DNA from: an uncultured Chlorobiaceae bacterium
Lineage (GTDB): Bacteria; Bacteroidota; Chlorobiia; Chlorobiales; Chlorobiaceae
DNA length: 64,000 nucleotides
Reading direction: 5' to 3'
NCBI GenBank assembly: GCA_903824045.1
Contig: CAIJVD010000037.1
Coordinates: 62,001 to 126,000 of the forward strand
The translations under genes were made by a program, and so were the position numbers. This document shows, in pieces, positions 17,394 to 26,148 of the stretch (position 1 is the stretch's first letter; each line of letters begins with the position of its first letter). The notes under the pieces are model-generated. The model did not search any database and was not told where the DNA came from. It saw only the letters and a list, made by a program, of their open reading frames with translations.

Positions 17394-18167
17394 ATGAATT
17401 TTACGCTGAAGATCTGGCGCCAGAAGAGTGCTGCAGAAAAAGGGGGAATGGTCTCCTACGATGTTTCAGAGATCTCGTCTGACAGCTCTTTTTTTGAAAT
17501 GCTCGACACGCTCAACAAAACGCTCATCGATAGCGGCGGCGACCCTGTCGCCTTCGATCACGACTGCAGGGAGGGGATCTGCGGAACATGCAGCCTCTAC
17601 ATCAATGGCCGCCCTCACGGCCCGGTCAAGGGGGTTACCACCTGCCAGCTCCACATGCGTTCATTCAAGGATGGCGAAACCATCCATATAGAGCCATGGA
17701 GGGCCAAGGCCTTTCCTGTCATCAAGGATCTTATCGTTGACCGCAGTGCGCTCGATCGCGTCATTCAGGCGGGGGGATATGTTTCGATCAACACCGGAGG
17801 CATTCCGGATGCCAATACCATCCCCGTTCCCAAGGAGAGGTCCGACGCAGCTTTTGACGCGGCCACCTGTATCGGATGCGGTGCCTGCGTGGCCGCATGT
17901 TCCAATGCCGCGGCAATGCTCTTCATCGGCGCGAAGGTATCGCATCTTGCCCTGCTCCCCCAGGGAGAGGCAGAGGCCTCCCGGCGGGTGCAGAAGATGG
18001 TTGCCTGCATGGATGAGCTCGGCTTCGGCAACTGCAGCAACACCTACGCCTGTGAAGCGGAGTGCCCCAAAGGGATCTCCGTGGTCAATATCGCCCGCAT
18101 GAACCGCGGCTTTCTCGGCGCAAAGCTCCTGTCGGAGAAGGAGAAGGCCATCAGGGACTCTCTCTGA
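17394..18167 (+). CDS. sdhB: Succinate dehydrogenase/fumarate reductase iron-sulfur subunit
   Basis: A 257-residue subunit with all three clusters visible. The [2Fe-2S] site is [10 protein letters not shown] with a distal Cys in TTCQLHM; the [4Fe-4S] site is [11 protein letters not shown]; and the [3Fe-4S] site uses the cysteines around [15 protein letters not shown]. It passes electrons between the flavin and the heme b subunit. This is the last gene of sdhCAB. A hairpin follows 33 bases after the stop. Confidence 0.96.
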   Translation: MNFTLKIWRQKSAAEKGGMVSYDVSEISSDSSFFEMLDTLNKTLIDSGGDPVAFDHDCREGICGTCSLYINGRPHGPVKGVTTCQLHMRSFKDGETIHIEPWRAKAFPVIKDLIVDRSALDRVIQAGGYVSINTGGIPDANTIPVPKERSDAAFDAATCIGCGACVAACSNAAAMLFIGAKVSHLALLPQGEAEASRRVQKMVACMDELGFGNCSNTYACEAECPKGISVVNIARMNRGFLGAKLLSEKEKAIRDSL

Positions 18168-18200
18168 GCGCTCACTGGCGAAAAGGTCGTTATTGCCAGC

Positions 18201-18219
18201 AGCCCGGCACCACCGGGCT
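18201..18219 (+). terminator. Hairpin after sdhB, possible terminator
   Basis: AGCCCGG and CCGGGCT form a seven-pair stem with the loop CACCA. The following bases (ACTCTCATTTC) are only weakly T-rich. Its position just after sdhB suggests a terminator or 3' stabiliser. The rest of the gap to 18444 shows nothing I can name. Confidence 0.45.
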
Positions 18220-18443
18220 ACTCTCATTTCACCCGCGCGAAAGGCGCCCGCATGAACTGTTGCCGTCGCAGCAAGAGCGGCGGTTGGAGAACAGAGGGCT
18301 TTTTCCGGAGAAAACTATCGTATATTGTTGTCAGGCAATGCTATCGAGCCGCACCCCTGTTTCGAAAGCAAAGCCATGAAACCGGACGCACTTGTGCTTT
18401 GAACCCGAGGGTTTCTCTTCAAGTATGAGAGGATACATCTGAC

Positions 18444-19025
18444 ATGTCGACGCCTTCATCGCAAAAACAGGATTCCGATCAGGATCTGGTTCAAAGGACG
18501 CTTCTCGACAGGCATGCCTTCTCGGCAATTGTACAGCGATATGAAGCTCCTCTCCTGAGATATATCGTCCGCATGGGATGCCGCGACTCAAGCAGCGCGC
18601 AGGATCTTCTTCAGGAGATCTTTATCAAGACTTACGTCCATCTTAACGACTACGACCACTCCCTCCAGTTCTCATCCTGGATCTACCGAATAGCGCATAA
18701 TGAAATAGTCAGCTCCTTTCGAAAGGAAAGACTGCGCCCGAGCGTATTAGAGAGGGATAATGATTTTTTCCTGTTTGAAAAGGTGATCGACGACCTTGGC
18801 ATGGAGTCGCAGGAGCGTGAGCGATACTCTGCAGCCGAAATTCAGGCGGCGGTCAGCCGGCTGGATCAGAAAAGTCGAGATATCATCGTTTTGAAGTTTT
18901 TTGAGGAGAAGCGGTATGAAGAGATATCCGATATCCTTCAGATACCTCAGGGTACCGTTGCTACGTTGATCAACAGGGCGAAGAAAAAAATAAAAAGTTC
19001 TTTAGAAGAGAGTCAGTCATCATGA
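18444..19025 (+). CDS. ECF-type RNA polymerase sigma factor
   Basis: A 193-residue sigma-70-family protein with only regions 2 and 4. Region 2: YEAPLLRYIVRMG, AQDLLQEIFIKTYVHL, and the -10-binding part FSSWIYRIAHNEIVSSFRK. Region 4: LDQKSRDIIVLKFFEEKRYEEISDILQIPQGTVATLINRAKKKIK, a helix-turn-helix for the -35 box. This is the ECF layout. Its stop overlaps the ATG of the next gene by four bases, and that gene encodes a membrane protein, the usual place of an anti-sigma factor. Which genes it controls is not visible. Confidence 0.93.
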   Translation: MSTPSSQKQDSDQDLVQRTLLDRHAFSAIVQRYEAPLLRYIVRMGCRDSSSAQDLLQEIFIKTYVHLNDYDHSLQFSSWIYRIAHNEIVSSFRKERLRPSVLERDNDFFLFEKVIDDLGMESQERERYSAAEIQAAVSRLDQKSRDIIVLKFFEEKRYEEISDILQIPQGTVATLINRAKKKIKSSLEESQSS

Positions 19026-19816
19026 GTATGCCGAAGGAGAGATCAGAGTCGATACTTGAAGAGATCGAGAAGCGAAATGCGGTGCCGATTCCCCGGTGGC
19101 ATTTTCTGCTCCGCCAAGCAGGGTTCTGGCTGCTTGCAGCACTATCCGTGCTGACTGGCAGCATCGCCATGGCAACGGCCATCTACGTCTTCATCGACAA
19201 TGATTTCATAACGGACCAGGACTACATCAACCGTTTCTTTTCGCAGCAGCCGGCCATTGCCGATTTTGTCGAAAGCATTCCCTATATCTGGCTTGGAGCA
19301 CTCCTTCTCTTTACCCTCTCAGCCTACTTTGGGCTGAGGCATACCAGCAAGGGCTACCGTTATCCTGCGGCTCGCCTCCTCTTTGGCTCGGTTTTGGTCA
19401 GTCTGATGATCAGCCTCGGGCTGAACACCATCGATGTCGGGGGTTATATTCATCGCTATCTCATCGAGAATGTCCATGTTTATAACAATCTGATCTACTC
19501 CAATGAGCATCGGTGGACCCACTCCGAAATAGGGAGGCTTGGCGGCAAGATTACGGAGGACAACCGGGGGTCGGGCTTTATGGTCATAAGGGATTTCAAA
19601 AAGGGGCTCTGGCTGATCGACATCTCAAAAGCAGAGATTCGCCCGGGGACCAAGCTTGACGCAGGCAAATATCTAAAAATAACCGGGGTGAAGATTGGCA
19701 AGCGATACTTCCGCGCCGTCACCATACAGCCGTGGGAGAAAAAGTATCGCCATCCAGTCCCTGTAGCCGTAAAACCAGCGCCAGCCGTGGTACTGCCGGA
19801 CTCGCTATCGCGATGA
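19022..19816 (+). CDS. Membrane protein translationally coupled to the sigma factor; putative regulator of it
   Basis: A 264-residue protein I cannot assign to a named family. Three hydrophobic helices are clear (about residues 36-60, 88-106 and 120-142), preceded by a charged N-terminus with IPRWHFLLRQ. After the third helix comes a soluble domain (about residues 155-245) with alternating strands such as GFMVIRDF, GLWLIDIS and YLKITGVKIGKRYFRAV, like a small beta barrel, and a Pro/Val-rich tail. No zinc-type HxxxCxxC anti-sigma motif is present. The four-base overlap with the sigma gene suggests a fixed ratio and a joint role; anti-sigma function is inferred. Confidence 0.75.
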   Translation: MSMPKERSESILEEIEKRNAVPIPRWHFLLRQAGFWLLAALSVLTGSIAMATAIYVFIDNDFITDQDYINRFFSQQPAIADFVESIPYIWLGALLLFTLSAYFGLRHTSKGYRYPAARLLFGSVLVSLMISLGLNTIDVGGYIHRYLIENVHVYNNLIYSNEHRWTHSEIGRLGGKITEDNRGSGFMVIRDFKKGLWLIDISKAEIRPGTKLDAGKYLKITGVKIGKRYFRAVTIQPWEKKYRHPVPVAVKPAPAVVLPDSLSR

Positions 19817-19978
19817 CCGGCCAGGCAAAGAGAGCCGTTATTGCATCAGCGGAAAACTTTTTTTTCACCGGAAGCATTTTTTTTGAAAGAAAAACAAACG
19901 GCGCGCGTATGAATGAATAGGAAGGAACATAAATTGACTTCCATTTTTTTTACTCCTAATTACAAAATGAGATAACAA

Positions 19979-20215
19979 ATGAAAAAGACTCTTTTCGCTG
20001 GCCTTGTTGCATCACTTGCAATGACCGCAATCTTCGGTGGTGTTTCTTTCGCAGCTGACAAGGCTGCTGATGCAAAGCCAGCTGTTGCTGCTGAAGCAAA
20101 AGCAGAAGCTCCTGCAAAGAAAGTTGCAAAGAAGAAAGTTGCAAAGAAAGCAGCAAAGAAAGCAGAAGCCAAGAAAGAAGCAGCTCCTGCAGCAGCAGCT
20201 CCTGCAGCAAAATAA
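19979..20215 (+). CDS. Secreted Ala/Lys-rich small protein, copy 1
   Basis: A 78-residue protein with a typical signal peptide (MKKTLFAGLVASLAMTAIFGG, cut likely after VSFA). The mature part is almost only Ala, Lys, Glu and Pro, with repeated KKVAKK and AEAKKEAAPAAA units. The composition resembles histone-H1-like tails, but export is predicted, so a DNA role is unlikely; binding to anionic envelope polymers is possible. It is a paralogue of the next gene; both end in EAAP-Ala-rich-AAK and share 63 identical bases across the stop. No known function. Confidence 0.72.
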   Translation: MKKTLFAGLVASLAMTAIFGGVSFAADKAADAKPAVAAEAKAEAPAKKVAKKKVAKKAAKKAEAKKEAAPAAAAPAAK

Positions 20216-20263
20216 GCAATGAACTCCCGCTGATTTCGGTCAGCAGTTCGTTTGTTTTTGAAA
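20201..20263 (+). repeat. 63-bp exact repeat, copy 1 (3' end of gene plus terminator)
   Basis: The stretch is identical base for base to 20735-20797 (offset 534). It covers the last Ala/Lys codons, the stop codon and a hairpin. Exact identity outside codons points to a recent tandem duplication or gene conversion. Confidence 0.9.
20221..20260 (+). terminator. Terminator-like hairpin after small protein copy 1
   Basis: GAACT pairs with AGTTC and GCTGA with TCAGC around a T-TTCG-G tip. A three-base bulge (CCC) lies on the left side. GTTTGTTTTT follows as T-rich tail. A second hairpin, with AAAGGCCTCTTGC-type arms and a TTTTC tail, follows at about 20261-20289. Confidence 0.75.
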
Positions 20264-20485
20264 GGCCTCTTGCTTGCAAGGGGCTTTTCTCATTGGTGCC
20301 AGGAGCGGATCATAGTCTGCCAGTGTCTGAGGCATACGCCTTTTGGCAACCCCATTATTAGCAAGTTATTACGCCGATTTATTTTTTTTCTTGCCAAAAT
20401 GTAGGAAAGTTTCGTACCTTGAAAGATCTGTTAAAAATATTTACTGCAAGACCCCTAACAATCAATAACACAAAATAGAACAACA

Positions 20486-20749
20486 ATGAAAAAGAACCTT
20501 ATCGCAGGTATCGTCGTTTCCCTCGCCATGACCGGCATTTTCGGTGGCGTTTCTTTCGCAGCTGACAACGCAGCAGCTCCTGCAAAGCCAGCAGCAGCAG
20601 CAGAAGCCAAGAAAGAGGTAAAGGCAGAAGCAAAGAAAGACGACAAGAAAGCAGAGAAAAAAGCCGCAAAGAAAGTTGCAAAGAAAGCAGAGAAGAAAGC
20701 TGAAGCCAAGAAGGAAGCAGCACCTGCAGCAGCACCTGCAGCAAAATAA
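20486..20749 (+). CDS. Secreted Ala/Lys-rich small protein, copy 2
   Basis: An 87-residue paralogue of the preceding gene. The signal peptide (MKKNLIAGIVVSLAMTGIFGG, cut likely after VSFA) differs at only a few sites. The mature part is Ala/Lys/Glu-rich with KKDDKKAEKKAAKK and AEAKKEAAPAA units and is about nine residues longer. Both copies have their own upstream A-rich leader and the same 3' hairpin, so they are probably separate transcripts. The function is unknown. Confidence 0.75.
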   Translation: MKKNLIAGIVVSLAMTGIFGGVSFAADNAAAPAKPAAAAEAKKEVKAEAKKDDKKAEKKAAKKVAKKAEKKAEAKKEAAPAAAPAAK

Positions 20750-20797
20750 GCAATGAACTCCCGCTGATTTCGGTCAGCAGTTCGTTTGTTTTTGAAA
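20735..20797 (+). repeat. 63-bp exact repeat, copy 2
   Basis: Identical to 20201-20263, with the same hairpin at 20755-20794. It is followed by a further strong hairpin, AAAGCCCCT with AGGGGCTTT and a T-run (about 20795-20825), which acts as a good intrinsic terminator. Confidence 0.9.
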
Positions 20798-20825
20798 AGC
20801 CCCTTCATCCGGAGGGGCTTTTTCT
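20795..20825 (+). terminator. Intrinsic terminator after small protein copy 2
   Basis: AAAGCCCCT pairs with AGGGGCTTT (nine pairs, loop TCATCCGG), followed directly by a T-run. It sits just after the copied hairpin, so copy 2 has two stacked terminators. Confidence 0.85.
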
Positions 20826-20955
20826 ATTCTCCGGTTTGTTTGTCGGAAATGAAGTGACGAAATAAAAGGCTATATTTTCCTGTAGGTGTCCCCCCTCCGT
20901 ATTGACTATCTGGCATGCTCTTCAGTCAAACTATCATAAGGGGAGGTTAAAAGCC

Positions 20956-21378
20956 ATGAAAAAACAAACAGGTCTCTGGATCGATCACAAGGAAGCACTT
21001 TTTGTCTTCATTGAGGGCGAAAGCGCGCGGGTACATCGTTTGGAGTCGGGCGCTGAAAGCCATTTCAGGCCATCAGGTGGCTGGAAAGCCGGCGGGACAT
21101 CCGTCGCGCAGTCGGTCTCGAATGAGCAGACCGCTGATGAAAGCCGCAAGCACCAGTACCATGCATTTTACAAGAAGGTAATCGCCGAACTTGCTGATTC
21201 CGACGCTATTGCCATTTTCGGCCCCGGCGAAGCCAAGATTGAGCTCTCCAGCGAAATCGGCAAATCAGGCACACTGCACGAGCGGGTCGTTGCCCTTGAG
21301 CCCAGCGACCGCCTGACCCAAAACCAGATCGTTGCCAAGGTAAAATCGTTTTTCGCGGAGCATCCCCGCCGTAAGTAG
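20956..21378 (+). CDS. Small protein of unknown function with WIDHKEA motif
   Basis: A 140-residue cytoplasmic protein. The ATG at 20956 is chosen over the track's 20902 start because GGGGAGG lies about 11 bases before it and the conserved strand GLWIDHKEALFVFIEG follows. A second segment reads ADSDAIAIFGPGEAKIELSSEI, with alternating strand and helix, like an RNase H/eRF1-domain-like alpha/beta fold. Proteins with the same WIDH(R/K)EA opening are labelled translational machinery protein or host-attachment-like in annotations I recall; no activity is shown. It stands alone. Confidence 0.7.
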   Translation: MKKQTGLWIDHKEALFVFIEGESARVHRLESGAESHFRPSGGWKAGGTSVAQSVSNEQTADESRKHQYHAFYKKVIAELADSDAIAIFGPGEAKIELSSEIGKSGTLHERVVALEPSDRLTQNQIVAKVKSFFAEHPRRK

Positions 21379-21790
21379 TCAGGGGATAACGTTCACAACT
21401 ACGGTAACGACCGTGAACGGCGCGTCGTAAATGCGAAGGGAATGGTTGTTAGTATCTCTCCTGCCAGAAGGAAGGGAAGGGGACGTTCAGCGTTCACAAC
21501 TAATTCAACTAAGTGATTATAGCGCGCTTTAAAAGCAATGGGTATGCGGCGGGCTGCCATCATTCAGCCCAGAACCTCTCGCGGCTTAAAGAAAGATGGC
21601 CTCTTCTGTCAGGCTCCGATTCATAGGGGGCCATGAATCTTTTACATTTTTTCCCCGTTAATACTTATAATAGGTTGAACTAAGCGCTTGCAGCCATTTG
21701 CGATGCGTGTTGATATTGTACGAACAGAGCGTTACGGGGGCGGTGCCGCATGTGTGTGGCGGAATGGAGCTGATAGTCGAAGGTTCCCGA
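21379..21790. other. Gene-free stretch before the CorC-like gene
   Basis: About 410 bases with no convincing coding frame. An imperfect inverted repeat sits at 21391-21418: GTTCAC and later GTGAAC flank ACGGT-AACG-ACCGT. The phrase CGTTCACAACTA-like recurs near 21490 (GCGTTCACAACTAA). The rest is unremarkable; no RNA gene family or riboswitch is recognised. Confidence 0.5.
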
Positions 21791-23140
21791 ATGTTCAATA
21801 CTGAATGCATGGAAATACTTTTTCTTTTTTTGCTGATCATCATCAACGGCATGTTTGCCATGTCGGAGATTGCGCTGGTGACGGCAAAACGATCACGCCT
21901 TTCAAAACTTGTTGAGGACGGGGACAAGGCTGCTGAGGTGGCCATGAGGCTTGGTCAGGAGCCTATCCGCTTCCTTTCGGTTATACAGATAGGCATAACC
22001 TCCATCGGTATCCTGAACGGTATTGTTGGTGAGGGAGCGCTTGCCGCTCCACTTGGCGAAAGCTTTATTTCAGCAGGGATGGATCCCAAGATGAGCCATA
22101 TTGCCGCTACGGCGATCGTGGTTCTTTCGATTACCTATGTCACCATCGTCATCGGCGAGCTTGTTCCGAAGCGGCTCGGCCAGTTCAATCCCGAGGGGAT
22201 CGCCCGCACGGTTGCACGCCCCATGCACACCCTCTCCATCATCACCCGCCCGTTTGTCAAGCTGCTTTCGGCCTCGACCGATGCCATTCTGAAGCTCATG
22301 GGCATGAGCCCGCAGGTCATGCCGAGCGTCACGGAGGAGGAGATTCACGCCATGCTTGAGGAGGGCTCAGAGGCGGGCGTTATTGAGCAGCATGAGCACG
22401 AGATGGTGCGCAACGTTTTCCGCCTTGATGACCGGCAACTCGGGACGCTTATGGTGCCGAGGGCGGACATCGTCTACCTCGACGTCTCACGCTCGCTTGA
22501 GGAGAATATCCTGCGGGTGACGGAGTCGGAGCATTCGCGCTTTCCGGTATGCAACGGAGGCCTTCAGTCGCTGCTCGGCGTCGTCAACTCCAAACAGCTG
22601 CTTTCCAAGACGCTAAAGGGTGGCCTTACGGAGTTCACTTCGCAGCTTCAGCCCTGTGTCTATGTTCCGGAAACTCTCACCGGCATGGAGCTGCTCGACC
22701 ACTTCAGGACATCGGGCACCCAGATGGTATTCGTTGTCGATGAGTATGGCGAGATTCAGGGTCTTGTCACCCTGCAGGATCTTCTTGAAGCAGTGACCGG
22801 TGAGTTTGTGCCGCGCAACAGCGAGGACTCCTGGGCCGTGGAGCGCCATGACGGATCCTGGCTGCTCGACGGTCTCATTCCTGTGCCCGAGCTGAAGGAT
22901 ACGCTTGAGCTCAAGGCGGTCCCGGATGAGGACAAAGGCCTCTATCATACCCTCAGCGGCCTGATGATGTGGCTGCTTGGAAGAATGCCCCAGACGGGTG
23001 ATATCATGATTTGGGAGAACTGGAGCCTTGAGATCGTCGACCTTGACGGCCAGCGAATCGACAAGGTGCTTGCGTCGAAGCTTCCGGAAGCGAATGCTCC
23101 GGAATCCACGCCTGCCTCCGACTCTTCCGCCGAGTCGTGA
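21791..23140 (+). CDS. CNNM/CorC (hemolysin-C-like) transporter with CBS domains
   Basis: A 449-residue membrane protein. The ATG at 21791 has GAAGG about eight bases upstream; the track's earlier start adds 31 unlikely residues. The DUF21/CNNM domain spans about residues 8-190 with GMFAMSEIALVTAKRSRL, GITSIGILNG and IGELVPKRLGQ. Next come two CBS domains (about 210-330), with RVTESEHSRFPVC and VVDEYGEIQGLVTLQDLLEA, and a CorC_HlyC domain (about 345-425). Members export Mg2+ or Co2+ or control divalent-metal balance; none here is a toxin. It is separate from the HIT gene by 57 bases. Confidence 0.92.
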   Translation: MFNTECMEILFLFLLIIINGMFAMSEIALVTAKRSRLSKLVEDGDKAAEVAMRLGQEPIRFLSVIQIGITSIGILNGIVGEGALAAPLGESFISAGMDPKMSHIAATAIVVLSITYVTIVIGELVPKRLGQFNPEGIARTVARPMHTLSIITRPFVKLLSASTDAILKLMGMSPQVMPSVTEEEIHAMLEEGSEAGVIEQHEHEMVRNVFRLDDRQLGTLMVPRADIVYLDVSRSLEENILRVTESEHSRFPVCNGGLQSLLGVVNSKQLLSKTLKGGLTEFTSQLQPCVYVPETLTGMELLDHFRTSGTQMVFVVDEYGEIQGLVTLQDLLEAVTGEFVPRNSEDSWAVERHDGSWLLDGLIPVPELKDTLELKAVPDEDKGLYHTLSGLMMWLLGRMPQTGDIMIWENWSLEIVDLDGQRIDKVLASKLPEANAPESTPASDSSAES

Positions 23141-23197
23141 CGATTTACCCGTAACCCCTCCCCAAAGAACAAGCGAACAAGCAACAGGAGCGTGCCG

Positions 23198-23578
23198 ATG
23201 GCCTACAATGAAAAAGAGTGTCTGTTCTGCCGGATAGTGCGTGGAGAGATCCCCGCCACGGTGCTCTACCGAAACGATCATGTTCTGGCATTCCGCGATA
23301 TCACTCCGGTCGCTCCGGCCCATGTGCTCATCATTCCGCTCAAGCATATCTCCTCCCTCAGCACCCTTGCGCCGGAGGATGAAGCGGTTGCAGGCCAGAT
23401 TCTTCTTGCTGCAGGAAAGGTGGCCGAAATTGTCGGCATCAGGGAGTCGGGCTACCGGCTGGTATTCAACTCCGGTACTGACGCGATGCAGAGCGTCTTT
23501 CACATCCACGCCCATCTTATCGGGGGGAAACAGATGGGCTGGCCGCCGTTTCCCGGCACTCCCGCTTCACACGGGTAG
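23198..23578 (+). CDS. HIT-family nucleotide hydrolase (HinT-like)
   Basis: A 126-residue histidine-triad protein. Motifs: CLFCRIVRGEIPA at the N-terminus, VLIIPLKHISSL, and the triad HIHAHLIGGKQMGWPP close to the end. HinT proteins hydrolyse adenosine phosphoramidates. AGGAG lies seven bases before the ATG at 23198, which beats the GTG at 23192. The first cysteine pair CLFC may bind zinc. The gene stands between the CNNM gene and feoAB, with 186 bases after it. Confidence 0.94.
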   Translation: MAYNEKECLFCRIVRGEIPATVLYRNDHVLAFRDITPVAPAHVLIIPLKHISSLSTLAPEDEAVAGQILLAAGKVAEIVGIRESGYRLVFNSGTDAMQSVFHIHAHLIGGKQMGWPPFPGTPASHG

Positions 23579-23764
23579 CCGCATTCAGGCGATATGCCAG
23601 CTCCGTTACGCCCTGTTTTGTTCGTGAAGAGTCGGATTTCGGATAAAAAATGTCTTTTTTATTTCAAAAAGGGCAGTGCTTGAAATTGTTACCGGGAAGC
23701 GCTTGTTCCTGTTAGTGTTAGAAGATTTTGAAGGTTCTCAATCTTTTTGAGGTGAAGCGAAGGT

Positions 23765-24010
23765 ATGCGTTTAAGTGAATTGAAGGTCGGCGACCGGGCG
23801 GAAGTGACGGCAGTAAAAGCGGAGAGCGCCATCCGGCGGCGGATTATGGATATGGGACTGATCAGGGGGACAAGCTTCAAGGTACTGAGGGTTGCCCCGC
23901 TTGGCGATCCGGTTGAGATCTTTTTCAAGGGGCTCTATCTTGCCATGCGTAAAAACGAGGCGGACGGCATTCTGGTGAGAAAGGTCCCCGCAGAGGGGGA
24001 GGGGGCGTGA
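23765..24010 (+). CDS. feoA: Ferrous iron transport protein A
   Basis: An 81-residue SH3-like protein: MRLSELKVGDRAEVTAV, then RRRIMDMGLIRGTSFKVLRVAPLGDPVEI, the typical FeoA core. FeoA helps FeoB import Fe2+. GAAGG precedes the ATG. Its stop overlaps the feoB GTG start by four bases. I looked for a Fur box in the 186 bases upstream and found no convincing match. Confidence 0.94.
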   Translation: MRLSELKVGDRAEVTAVKAESAIRRRIMDMGLIRGTSFKVLRVAPLGDPVEIFFKGLYLAMRKNEADGILVRKVPAEGEGA

Positions 24011-26148
24011 AGGATATTCGGGAGATCAGGATCGCGCTTGCCGGCAATCCCAACTGCGGGAAGTCCTCGCTTTTCAATGCGTTGACGGGCTCGCACCAGA
24101 AGGTCGGGAATTTCTCCGGTGTAACCGTAGAGAAGCACGAGGGTTATATAGATTTCAAGGGGTACCGGATCACCGTTGTTGATCTTCCGGGGACCTATTC
24201 GCTTGCCCCCTACTCGCCCGAGGAGCTGGTTACACGCCAGTACATCATCGCCGAGCGTCCCGATGTAGTCGTCAACGTTATCGACGGGAGCAACCTCGAG
24301 CGTAACCTCCTGTTGACGACGCAGCTCATGGAGATCGAAGTCGATTTTCTTGTGGCGCTGAACATGATGGACGAAGTCGAGGCGAGCGGGATGGAGATCG
24401 ACATCAAGCAGCTCCAGAAGCTGCTGGGCTGCCACATCATCCCTACCTCCGCCACCAGAAAGAGCGGTCTTGACAGCCTGCTCGACCATGTTGTAAGGGT
24501 TGCGGAGAACGATATATCCATCCGCAAAAACAAGCTCTTCTTTCGCCCCGAACTTGAGGCTTCGGTTGAGGCTATCGCTGCGCTGCTCCGCCACCAGAAG
24601 GAGCTTGAAGCTTACAATCCCCGCTGGCTTGCCATCAAGCTGCTCGAAAACGACAGAGCTATCTATGCCGAGGTGCAGCGCTTTCCGGTCTGGGTGAAGG
24701 TTGAGCTTGCGCTTCAGGAGGCAATCCGTACCGCCGAAAGGCTTTACGATTCCGAGCCTGAAATGCTCATCACCGAAGACCGTCACGCCTTCTGCCGGGG
24801 CGCCGTTAAGGAGTGCGTCCGTCACCCCCAGCTCTCAAGGGCGACGGCGACCGACTACATCGACATGGTTGTGCTGAACCGGGTTTTCGGCCTTCCCTTT
24901 TTTCTCCTGGTGGTCTGGGCCATATTCCATCTGACCTTTACGCTCGGTGCGCCGGTCATGGAGGCGCTTGAGTTTCTCTTCAGCTCGTTTGCCGCCATTA
25001 TCCGGCCGCTCCTGCCCAACGAGCTGCTCCGCTCCATCGTTATCGACGGCATTATCGCCGGCGTGGGTGGCGTGCTGGTTTTTCTGCCCAACATTGTGCT
25101 GCTTTTTATCGGCCTCTCTTTTCTTGAGGCATCAGGCTACATGGCTCGCGCGGCCTTTGTGATCGACCGCATCATGCACCGTTTCGGGCTTCACGGAAAA
25201 TCCTTTATTCCGATGATTACCGGATTCGGCTGCTCGGTTCCGGCGATCATGGCCACAAGGACACTCAAAAGCCCGACGGACAGGCTTGCCACCATCATGA
25301 TCATTCCCTTCATGAGCTGCGGAGCCAAGCTGCCGCTCTATGTGCTGCTGACCGGCGCATTCTTTGCGCCCGCCCTTGCAGCCAACGTCATGTTCGCCAT
25401 CTACATCCTCGGCATTGCCGTCGGTCTCTGGACTGCCCTACTTCTGAAATCGACCATACTGAAAAGCGATTCCGAGCCCTTTGTCATGGAGCTGCCGCCA
25501 TACCGGTGGCCGACACTGCTCTCGGTTCTCTACCAGGCAAAGATGAAGGCGCTCCTCTATGTGAAAAAATCGGGCACGCTCATTCTTGCCGCGGTCGTCA
25601 TTATCTGGGGCGCAAGCAACTATCCGCGTAATCCGAAGGTCGATGCGGCGCGTGCGCTCGAATCGGCGAAGATAGCCTCAAGCTCGCTCGGCTCGGCCGA
25701 AAAAGAGCACAGCCTGAAGGCGCTTGAAATGCGCAGCAAGTCCGAGCAGCTGGAGTACTCGATTGCAGGACGGGCGGGAAAGGTGCTTGAGCCGCTGATC
25801 AGGCCGCTCGGGTTTGACTGGAGGATAGGCATTGCCCTTGTTACCGGACTGGCAACCAAGGAGGTGGTGGTCTCAACGATGGGCACCATCTACTCCATAG
25901 GCCAAAGTGCTTCGGGTGCGCCGGTGGAGCTGAAGTCGATTCTCAGGAACGATCCGGGTTTCAGCCGCGCCACGGCCCTCAGCCTCATGGTCTTCGTGCT
26001 GCTCTATATCCCGTGTGTGGCGGCTATCGGGGTGATGAAGAGAGAGATTGGCGAGTGGCGCCCGGTAGTGATCTACGCACTCTACTCCCTTTCGGTCGCC
26101 TGGCTGCTCTCGTTTGCCGTCTACCGGATTGCCCTCTTCATGCAGTGA
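24007..26148 (+). CDS. feoB: Ferrous iron transport protein B
   Basis: A 713-residue GTPase-coupled Fe2+ permease. The N-terminal G domain has GNPNCGKSSLFNALTG (G1), the T-containing switch SGVTVEKHEG (G2), DLPGTYSL (G3), NMMD (G4) and a TSATRKSG segment (G5). A helical regulatory domain follows, then the membrane part with two Gate domains, such as GFGCSVPAIMATR and MSCGAKLPLYVLL with conserved cysteines. It starts with GTG, coupled to feoA. Its last 11 bases overlap the end of topA on the other strand. Typical for anoxic iron uptake. Confidence 0.96.
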   Translation: MKDIREIRIALAGNPNCGKSSLFNALTGSHQKVGNFSGVTVEKHEGYIDFKGYRITVVDLPGTYSLAPYSPEELVTRQYIIAERPDVVVNVIDGSNLERNLLLTTQLMEIEVDFLVALNMMDEVEASGMEIDIKQLQKLLGCHIIPTSATRKSGLDSLLDHVVRVAENDISIRKNKLFFRPELEASVEAIAALLRHQKELEAYNPRWLAIKLLENDRAIYAEVQRFPVWVKVELALQEAIRTAERLYDSEPEMLITEDRHAFCRGAVKECVRHPQLSRATATDYIDMVVLNRVFGLPFFLLVVWAIFHLTFTLGAPVMEALEFLFSSFAAIIRPLLPNELLRSIVIDGIIAGVGGVLVFLPNIVLLFIGLSFLEASGYMARAAFVIDRIMHRFGLHGKSFIPMITGFGCSVPAIMATRTLKSPTDRLATIMIIPFMSCGAKLPLYVLLTGAFFAPALAANVMFAIYILGIAVGLWTALLLKSTILKSDSEPFVMELPPYRWPTLLSVLYQAKMKALLYVKKSGTLILAAVVIIWGASNYPRNPKVDAARALESAKIASSSLGSAEKEHSLKALEMRSKSEQLEYSIAGRAGKVLEPLIRPLGFDWRIGIALVTGLATKEVVVSTMGTIYSIGQSASGAPVELKSILRNDPGFSRATALSLMVFVLLYIPCVAAIGVMKREIGEWRPVVIYALYSLSVAWLLSFAVYRIALFMQ

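Noticed and set aside
22613-23515. 300-aa minus-strand ORF
   Set aside because: Runs antisense across the CNNM gene and the HIT gene, both well supported.
23579-23764. Fur box before feoA
   Set aside because: No stretch resembles GATAATGATAATCATTATC well enough; only a short CTCAA/TTGAG hairpin is seen.
23935-24825. 296-aa minus-strand ORF
   Set aside because: Antisense to the feoB GTPase domain.
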